Shown: piece by piece, positions 46,655 to 51,952 of the stretch
How positions within the stretch are numbered: the stretch's first letter is position 1
How the letters are laid out: every line of letters begins with the position of its first letter
Source: Imbroritus primus
GTDB taxonomy: Bacteria > Pseudomonadota > Gammaproteobacteria > Burkholderiales > Burkholderiaceae
Length of the DNA stretch: 51,952 nt
Reading direction: 5' to 3'
Assembly (NCBI GenBank): GCA_000272025.2
Contig: AKCV02000024.1
Span: forward strand, 1-51,952
Made by a program: the position numbers and the translations under genes
The notes under the pieces: generated by a model
Databases searched by the model: none
What the model was told of the DNA's origin: nothing
The model's input: the letters and a program-made list of their open reading frames with translations, nothing else

Positions 46655-48049
46655 TCAGACCACCGAACTGTAGCGCGTTGGCCGTGACGCCAGCAGCGTT
46701 GCCAGCTTGGCAAAGCAGGTCTTGAGCATGTCAGGCGCGAGCGCGGCATTAAGCGTGATGCGCGTGCCCACGTCGCCCGCCCGGCTGTCGATCAGGAAGT
46801 TGTCGAGATACGGAATCGCCAGCCCCTGCTGGCGTGCGGCACGCACGAATTCGTCGGCATTCCACGCCCTGGGAATGTTCAGCCACAGGTAATTGCTGCC
46901 GAGCGCGGCGCGGAACTGGTCGGGCGCGAAGACGGCGCGCGCGGTGTCCAGGCACCGGCCCATGGCATCCAGATAGGCATCGGCCAGCGTCTCCGCCGCG
47001 CGTGACTGCACCAGTGACGTGGCCAGCTCCAGGTTCAGGGTCGAGGGCCCGAGGCGGTTCGCATACAACGCATCCGCCAGCGCACCCAGCATGGGTCCGC
47101 TGGTGTGAAGATAGCCCACGCGCACGACCGGACTCATGAACTTCGAGAGGCTGGTGATATAGCACGCACGGCCCGGCAGTTGCGCGCTCAGCGGCGCCGG
47201 CCGCTCACGCAGCGGGCTCACCGCGGCATCGTCCTCGATCAGCACGAGATCGTGCTTCTTGATGATCCGCGCAATCTCGGTACGGCGTCGCGCCGACATC
47301 GTGCGCGTGGTCGGGTTGTGCACCGTCGGCTGGAGATACAGCAGGCGGGCGCGCGTTTTCTTCGCCTCGCGCTCCAGCGCCTCCGGCGTCACGCCTTCGT
47401 CATCCATCTCCAGCGGCTGCAGGTGCAGCCCCTTGATCGCGGCCATCGATTTGAAGCCCGCGTAGGTGATGGCCTCGGCCAGTACCGTATCGCCACGTTG
47501 CGCAAGTACGTCGAGACAGATCGACAGCGCCTCCTGTGCGCCATACGTGGGCAGCACATCCGTTGCCGCGGCTTCCAGTCCGCTACGCCGGATCCACGTG
47601 GCGCCGGCCTGGCGATGGGATTCCGTACCCATATTGGCGGGATACTTGTGCAGCGGCATCATCAGGACGCGCTCGGCCAGCTCGCCCAGCGCGCGGGACA
47701 GCAGCAGGCTACCCTGGTCGGTCGGCGCGGCGCTGTATGACTGCAGGTCGATCACCGCATCGGCCTGCGGGGAGAAGGTGCGTGGCGCTTCCACCTCGGT
47801 CGGCATGCCGGTAATGAACGTTCCGCGCCCGACCTCGCCCGACACCAGGTTGTGCTTGCGGGCGAGCGCATACGCCCGGCTCACCGTGCCGACCGTCACA
47901 CCCAGCTGTTCAGCCAGATCGCGCTGCGGCGGCAACTGGTCGCCGGGCACCAGTTCTCCGCTCTCGATGGCGCGCGCGATCTCTCCCGCGACCGCCAGAT
48001 ACTTCGGACCGACCGCACTCGACAGGTCTGGTACCCACTTTCCCGACAT
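46655..48049 (-). CDS. MocR-type GntR regulator with PLP-dependent aminotransferase-like domain
   Basis: 464 residues. N-terminal GntR winged HTH (about 15-82: GEIARAIESGELVPGDQLPPQRDLAEQLGVTVGTVSRAYA), a linker, then a fold-type I aminotransferase domain (about 110-455) with the PLP-lysine in TSLSKFMSPVVRVGY. Such MocR proteins sense PLP plus an amino compound or related ligand. It is divergent from the flavoenzyme gene at 48237. The GGTATCATT element upstream of that gene and the perfect GGTATCAATT palindrome at 51645-51671 are its likely sites (inference). Confidence 0.88.
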   Translation of the reverse strand: MSGKWVPDLSSAVGPKYLAVAGEIARAIESGELVPGDQLPPQRDLAEQLGVTVGTVSRAYALARKHNLVSGEVGRGTFITGMPTEVEAPRTFSPQADAVIDLQSYSAAPTDQGSLLLSRALGELAERVLMMPLHKYPANMGTESHRQAGATWIRRSGLEAAATDVLPTYGAQEALSICLDVLAQRGDTVLAEAITYAGFKSMAAIKGLHLQPLEMDDEGVTPEALEREAKKTRARLLYLQPTVHNPTTRTMSARRRTEIARIIKKHDLVLIEDDAAVSPLRERPAPLSAQLPGRACYITSLSKFMSPVVRVGYLHTSGPMLGALADALYANRLGPSTLNLELATSLVQSRAAETLADAYLDAMGRCLDTARAVFAPDQFRAALGSNYLWLNIPRAWNADEFVRAARQQGLAIPYLDNFLIDSRAGDVGTRITLNAALAPDMLKTCFAKLATLLASRPTRYSSVV

Positions 48050-48167
48050 AGCATTACCCGTATTGATTGATGACCGATTGTATCAGTTCGTCTGGCCTGC
48101 CCAGCCCGCCTGATGCGGGCAAAGCCAACGTCACCGCGCGATATTTCCCAATATTGATTTACTTAAA

Positions 48168-48194
48168 TGGTATCATTTGAACACAATTGATCCA
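48168..48194. promoter_or_regulatory. Candidate MocR operator upstream of the flavoenzyme gene
   Basis: TGGTATCATT (48168-48177) and AATTGATCCA (48185-48194) form an imperfect inverted repeat whose half-site matches the perfect palindrome at 51645-51671. A further GTATCA half-site lies at 48080-48085 beside the regulator's own start. Confidence 0.55.
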
Positions 48195-48236
48195 TAAGAA
48201 TGACGTCACAATAGAATCAATCCCCAAGGAGGCAGC

Positions 48237-49433
48237 ATGACCCAGACTTCAGCGCTTCACCGGTACACCGCTCTGGACGCGGAACAGGCGGCCCAGACAC
48301 CGCGCATGCAGGAACTCCGCCGGCTGGTCATCGACGATTTCCGGCCGACCGGCCGTGCCTGCGGAAAGACCTGGGACATGCCGATCCGCAACATCGAACA
48401 GCTGCATGCACGCGGCTGGCTGCGCACGGCCGTCAGCGAGGCGCTCGGCGGCGCCGGCTCGACCCTCGACGACGCCGACAAGGCCACCTATGTGCAGGCG
48501 ATCCGCACGCTCGCCTATGGCTGCCCGAGCACGGCGCATTGCTTCCAGGTCCATATGCATGCCACATGGATCATCGAGAAAATCGGTACGCCATACCAGA
48601 TCGACCGCTACCTCAAGCCGGCGCTGCGCGATGGCCGCCTGATCGGCTTTGTGGGCTCGGAAGCGAAGCGCCGCAGTCAGTACATGGTCAACACCAAGGC
48701 CAAGCGCGTGGAAGGCGGCTGGCGTGTGACCGGCGAGAAGAACTACGCCACCAATGCGAGCTACATGGGCGCAATGATCGCCACCGCAGCCATCGACGGC
48801 GTCGACAATCCGCTCGAGAACCATCTGATGATGCTGATCGACGACAAGATGGAAGGCATCACCGTTGACCCCACCTGGTACCGTCCTGCCGGCATGCGCG
48901 CGGCAGACAGCCCGATCATCGTGTTCGACAACGTCTTCGTGCCCGACGAACAGATCCTCGGCCAGCCCGGCGAATATCCGCGCGGCCGCTGGCAGGGGCG
49001 CTATCACCTCGGCTTTGCCGCCAACTACCTTGGCGCCACCGAGGGCATGTTCGACTGGTTCATCGACTATATGAAGCTCAAGGGCCGCACCAAGGACAAC
49101 ATCCTGCACCTGCGCACCGGCGAGATCCGCATCGAGCTGGAAGCGACGCGCGCCCTCTTCCACCGCGCGATTGCCGCGTGGGCCGAAGGCGATATCGTGC
49201 AGGCCGAGCTGCTGTCGATCGCTGCCAAGTCCACGGCCGCGCACATGGCCTTCAATGCCTCCCACAAGATCATCCATGCGGCAGGATCCACCTCGCTGTT
49301 CGAGGAATATCCGCTGGCCACGTACCTGGCCGACCTGCATACGCATGTCCTGCACGCGGTGCACGACAAGTCCGCGCAGACGCTCGGACTGGCCACACTG
49401 GGCGAGCAGTTCGATTCGACGACCCAGCGGTAA
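48237..49433 (+). CDS. Acyl-CoA dehydrogenase-fold flavoenzyme, possibly a two-component monooxygenase
   Basis: 398 residues; AAGGAGG precedes the ATG at ideal distance. Fold motifs: an N-terminal helical domain (WLRTAVSEALGGAGSTLDD), middle domain (VTGEKNYATNASYMGAMI) and C-terminal helices with HAAGSTSLFEEYPLATYLADLHTHVLH. The Glu before YP occupies the catalytic-base position of medium-chain acyl-CoA dehydrogenases, but the DLHTHVLHAV tail resembles DszC/HsaA-type flavin monooxygenases of the same fold. A separate flavin reductase in the island would suit the monooxygenase reading. Desaturation of an acyl-CoA is the alternative; sequence alone does not decide. Confidence 0.8.
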   Translation: MTQTSALHRYTALDAEQAAQTPRMQELRRLVIDDFRPTGRACGKTWDMPIRNIEQLHARGWLRTAVSEALGGAGSTLDDADKATYVQAIRTLAYGCPSTAHCFQVHMHATWIIEKIGTPYQIDRYLKPALRDGRLIGFVGSEAKRRSQYMVNTKAKRVEGGWRVTGEKNYATNASYMGAMIATAAIDGVDNPLENHLMMLIDDKMEGITVDPTWYRPAGMRAADSPIIVFDNVFVPDEQILGQPGEYPRGRWQGRYHLGFAANYLGATEGMFDWFIDYMKLKGRTKDNILHLRTGEIRIELEATRALFHRAIAAWAEGDIVQAELLSIAAKSTAAHMAFNASHKIIHAAGSTSLFEEYPLATYLADLHTHVLHAVHDKSAQTLGLATLGEQFDSTTQR

Positions 49434-49437
49434 ATAC

Positions 49438-49466
49438 ACATGGGGCAGCACAGAGCTGCCCCATGT
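49438..49466. terminator. Perfect 11-bp hairpin between convergent flavoenzyme and SDR genes
   Basis: ACATGGGGCAG (49438-49448) and CTGCCCCATGT (49456-49466) with a 7-base loop, right after the flavoenzyme stop codon and before the convergent SDR. Likely a bidirectional terminator, though U-tracts are weak. Confidence 0.6.
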
Positions 49467-49520
49467 CCTTGACGGCGGCACCGCCTCACGGCCCGCCATA
49501 ACGTACCTCGTGGCGGCGCC

Positions 49521-50315
49521 TTACAGCGAGGCCGTGCTGCCCCCATCCGTCTGCATCACGATGCCATTCAGCAGGCTCGCGGCATCGGACAAGAGAAACG
49601 CCACGGCCGCGGCAATCTCTTCCGGCAACGCATGCTGACCGCTCAGCGGCTGGGTATTGAACGCACTCGCCGGCGCATGGCTGCCGCTGCCGCCCAGCGC
49701 CTTGCTGGCCGCCAGGATGGCGTCGTAGCGCTGCGACCGTACCGGCCCGGGCGCCACCACGTTGATGCGGATGCCGCTGGCACCGTACATGTTGGCCAGC
49801 CCCTTGGTCATCAGGTTGACGGCTGCGTTCGCCGTCATCCCGGGCAGGTGCACCGGCTGCGTCGGCTGGTGGCCACCGCGCCCGGAAACGTTGACGATGC
49901 GTCCGTACTGCGCCTTGGCCATATGCGGCAGGACGGCGCGCATCACCTTCAGGTAGCCGAAGAACTTGGTCTCGTAGACTTCCTGCCACGCTGCATCCGA
50001 CAACTCGAGAAAATCGCCGAAGCGCGGCACCGTGGTGGTGTTCACCAGGAGATCGATGCGGCCATGCCGCGCCACGATCTCATTGGCGGTCCGGTCCACG
50101 GCTTCGCGCTGCGTGATATCCATCGGCAAGGCCAGGCAATCGGCGCCGGTACTGGCACGCACTTGTTCCGCCAGCGCCACGAGGCGCTCGGCGTTGCGCG
50201 ACGAGATCACCACGCGGCAACCCTCGGCAGCCAGCAGCGCGGCGACCGCCTGGCCCACCGCACCGCTCGCGCCGACCACCCAGGCGACCTTTCCCGACAG
50301 CCCGTACTTCACCAT
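49521..50315 (-). CDS. SDR-fold protein lacking the catalytic Tyr and Lys
   Basis: 264 residues; GGGGAGATGAC precedes the ATG. The cofactor loop VVGASGAVGQA (about 13-23) and the catalytic-region Ser (IVNVSGRGG) are present. However, the YxxxK pair is replaced: the matching segment reads LPGMTANAAVNLMTKG, with Gly for Tyr and Asn for Lys. NNAG is changed to NTTT. The fold may bind a dinucleotide, but ordinary SDR dehydrogenase chemistry is not expected; a lyase, isomerase or binding role is possible. It follows the Bug receptor gene by 42 bases in the same operon, presumably under the MocR palindrome. Confidence 0.8.
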   Translation of the reverse strand: MVKYGLSGKVAWVVGASGAVGQAVAALLAAEGCRVVISSRNAERLVALAEQVRASTGADCLALPMDITQREAVDRTANEIVARHGRIDLLVNTTTVPRFGDFLELSDAAWQEVYETKFFGYLKVMRAVLPHMAKAQYGRIVNVSGRGGHQPTQPVHLPGMTANAAVNLMTKGLANMYGASGIRINVVAPGPVRSQRYDAILAASKALGGSGSHAPASAFNTQPLSGQHALPEEIAAAVAFLLSDAASLLNGIVMQTDGGSTASL

Positions 50316-50357
50316 GTCATCTCCCCTGTGGCCAGCCGCTTCAGCGCGCCGCCAATG

Positions 50358-51485
50358 TCAGTTTGCAGCAATACCGGCTTCCCGGACCACGCGCGCCCAC
50401 TTGACTGCTTCCTCGTGGACGAACTGCTTGGCCTCGTCGACGGTATTGGGCTGTGCCGGCGTGGCGCCCATGTCGGCAATCGCCTTGCGCACTTCCTTCA
50501 TCTGCAGGATCTCATTCATCTCGCGGTTCAGCCGCGTCACGACGGCCGACGGCGTCGCGGCCGGTGCGAACAATGCGAACCACGTCGCCACTTCCAGGTC
50601 CTTGTAGCCGAGTTCCTTGAACGATGGCACATTGGGTAGCTGCTCCGCACGCTGCGCCGAAGAAACCGCTACCGCCTTCAGCTTGCCGGCATTCACATGC
50701 GGCACCAGCGCCGTGAAGGTGTCGATGGTGAAATCGACATGGCCGCCCAGCAGGTCATTCAGGGCCGGGCCTGTTCCCTTGTACGCCACCGAGGTGAATT
50801 TGCACTTGGTGTCCATGCCCAGCTTGGCTGTCAGCAGGTGCGCCATCGAACCGGGCACGTTGACGGATGCATTCAGCGTATTGGGCTTGGCATGGCACAG
50901 CGACACGACATCCTTCAGCGTGCTTACGTTGAGCTTGGGGGACACCACCATCACCTGGTAGACCTCGGCGATCCGCGATACCGCCACCAGATCGCGTTCT
51001 GCCTGGTAAGGGACCGACTTGAGCAGGGCAAGACCGGAGCTGACGGGGCCACCATAAGTCAGCAGCAGCGTGTAGCCATCGGGTGCCGCCTTGGCGACCT
51101 CGTTGGTGCCGAGCACACCGCTCGCGCCACCCTTGTTGTCGATCACGAATGCCTGGCCCAGGCGTTGCTGCAACTGCTGCCCGATGATGCGCGCCAGCAT
51201 ATCGTTGGCGCCGCCGGGCGGCACGGGCACCACGATCTTCACCGGCTTGCTGGGATACGTGTCTGCGTAGGCCGGAGACCATGCAAGGCCGAGGCTGCCC
51301 AGTACCACAGCGCCAATGCGCACCCACCGGGCGGCCCTTGTGGCCATCCGGGCCGGCACCGGCTCGCCGGGCTTGGCCGGCGTCCTGCTAGCGGCATGGC
51401 TCGCCCCCGCTGTCGTCATAATGCCGATCCCGGTATGTCGGTCCGTCTGATGCAGTTGCATGCTGCCTTGAGCGCGTTGGTCCAT
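50358..51485 (-). CDS. Bug-family tripartite tricarboxylate transporter substrate-binding protein, second copy
   Basis: 375 residues from the ATG at 51485, which has GGAGA seven bases upstream. Starts at 51419 or 51347 are also possible; the last gives a standard signal peptide (MATRAARWVRIGAVVLGSL to PAYA) and a usual length of 329. The mature part opens DTYPSKPVKIVVPVPPGGANDMLARI and has the TDLVGG-like LNDLLGGHVDFTIDT loop of Bug proteins. It captures a carboxylate in the periplasm. No TctAB genes are present. It is the first gene of the Bug-SDR operon and divergent from acyl-CoA synthetase copy 2, with the palindromic operator between. Confidence 0.88.
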   Translation of the reverse strand: MDQRAQGSMQLHQTDRHTGIGIMTTAGASHAASRTPAKPGEPVPARMATRAARWVRIGAVVLGSLGLAWSPAYADTYPSKPVKIVVPVPPGGANDMLARIIGQQLQQRLGQAFVIDNKGGASGVLGTNEVAKAAPDGYTLLLTYGGPVSSGLALLKSVPYQAERDLVAVSRIAEVYQVMVVSPKLNVSTLKDVVSLCHAKPNTLNASVNVPGSMAHLLTAKLGMDTKCKFTSVAYKGTGPALNDLLGGHVDFTIDTFTALVPHVNAGKLKAVAVSSAQRAEQLPNVPSFKELGYKDLEVATWFALFAPAATPSAVVTRLNREMNEILQMKEVRKAIADMGATPAQPNTVDEAKQFVHEEAVKWARVVREAGIAAN

Positions 51486-51644
51486 TCCACAGTCTCCGTT
51501 CTGAGTGCCTTGCACGATGCAGGTGGCCAGACGCCGATTCGCCCGGCCACCTGCGAGATGGAAAATCGAGAAGTCGAATGCAGCATTTCGGGGCAATATA
51601 CCAAGATTGCGCGCATATTAAATAGGTGCAACCCCTAGATAATT

Positions 51645-51671
51645 TGGTATCAATTCGTATAATTGATACCA
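51645..51671. promoter_or_regulatory. Perfect 11-5-11 palindrome in the Bug / acyl-CoA synthetase divergent promoter
   Basis: TGGTATCAATT (51645-51655) and AATTGATACCA (51661-51671). A TATAAT (51658-51663) lies in its centre on the plus strand. On the minus strand TTGATC and TTATAC hexamers 18 bases apart overlap it. A bound regulator would control both genes; MocR (46655-48049) is the likely protein. Confidence 0.7.
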
Positions 51672-51733
51672 TTCTTTAGGGATCAATTTCGATTTGACCG
51701 CAACGGCTGGCAACCGCCGTGCTGGAGAACACG

Positions 51734-51952
51734 TTGGAAATCAAAGACCTTCCCTGGGTTGAACGCACCTTCGGCGATGCCCTGCTGTGGGCGTCGCGCG
51801 AATACGGCAGCCGCGAGGCTGTCGTCTATGGTGCTGACCGCATCAGCTTCACACAGCTGGCCGACCGCGTGCGGGCCTTTGCCCGCGGGCTGATCGCCCA
51901 GGGCATCGAGTCCGGCGAACACGTCGCGCTCTGGATGGCCGACCGGCCCGAC
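51734..51952 (+). CDS. AMP-forming acyl-CoA synthetase, copy 2 (5' part, runs off window)
   Basis: 73 codons from a TTG at 51734, with GGAG six bases upstream; no ATG is available. The visible product MEIKDLPWVERTFGDALLWA matches copy 1 from PWVERTF onwards. Bases 51755-51952 are identical to the complement of 32306-32109 (198 of 198), and an 11-base match (ACGTTGGAAAT) flanks a 13-base diverged patch at the start. The catalytic motifs lie outside the window. Confidence 0.85.
   Translation, partial: MEIKDLPWVERTFGDALLWASREYGSREAVVYGADRISFTQLADRVRAFARGLIAQGIESGEHVALWMADRPD

Noticed and set aside
48150-48160. Additional copy of the CCAYATATTGA palindrome (CCCAATATTGA) before the flavoenzyme gene
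   Set aside because: The half-site spacing differs by one base from the seven listed copies, so it was not counted.

Overview
The window is GC-rich, tightly packed DNA from a betaproteobacterium, most likely Burkholderiaceae of the Cupriavidus/Ralstonia type. That placement is an inference from two orphan Bug-type tricarboxylate receptors next to LysR/MocR-regulated catabolic genes, an ANR/FNR-type hemN promoter, the many CoA-thioester catabolic genes and the IS3-family end at the left edge. No BLAST or taxonomy search was possible. No rRNA, tRNA or CRISPR array was seen.

Left part (1-5130). The 3' end of an IS3-family element (1-312) has landed in the 3' end of a large hybrid histidine kinase resembling the six-TM CqsS/LqsS quorum-sensing sensors. 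The kinase's Hpt domain is cut and its last 11 codons are read from the IS end. A TerB-like protein and a LysR regulator follow.

Lig module and small genes (5131-15235). Divergent from the LysR gene are a Bug receptor, ligJ and ligK, the last two steps of protocatechuate/gallate 4,5-(meta)-cleavage, yielding pyruvate and oxaloacetate. Then come a GFA-domain protein, a RES-Xre toxin-antitoxin pair split by a ~200-bp MITE-like element, a succinate-semialdehyde-type dehydrogenase, a MocA-like nucleotidyltransferase, dodecin, a DUF1902 protein, a small hypothetical gene and an M20 amidohydrolase.

Redox and envelope genes (15302-28720). A 1006-residue fusion of a four-cluster ferredoxin and a molybdopterin oxidoreductase is translationally coupled (ATGA) to a membrane protein with two HX13H motifs, a possible diheme cytochrome b. 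Next are a hemN-fatty acid desaturase operon under two ANR/FNR-like boxes 32 bp apart, a class A PBP-like protein, a small membrane protein, a hotdog thioesterase and an FUSC exporter.

Right part (28988-51952). This looks like one catabolic island for an unidentified carboxylic acid handled as its CoA thioester. It holds three acyl-CoA synthetase genes, two orphan dipeptide-type ABC binding proteins, a three-piece biotin-dependent acyl-CoA carboxylase (BCCP, CT, BC), enoyl-CoA hydratase, two SDRs (one without the catalytic Tyr/Lys), an FAD flavoprotein, a flavin reductase, an acyl-CoA dehydrogenase/monooxygenase-like flavoenzyme, a four-domain rhodanese, a Bug receptor, and IclR and MocR regulators. 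Seven promoter regions share a small palindrome (core CCAYATATTGA), and two others share GGTATCAATT palindromes, which points to two dedicated regulons. The start of a synthetase gene at the right edge is identical over 198 bp, in inverted orientation, to the synthetase gene at 32.3 kb.
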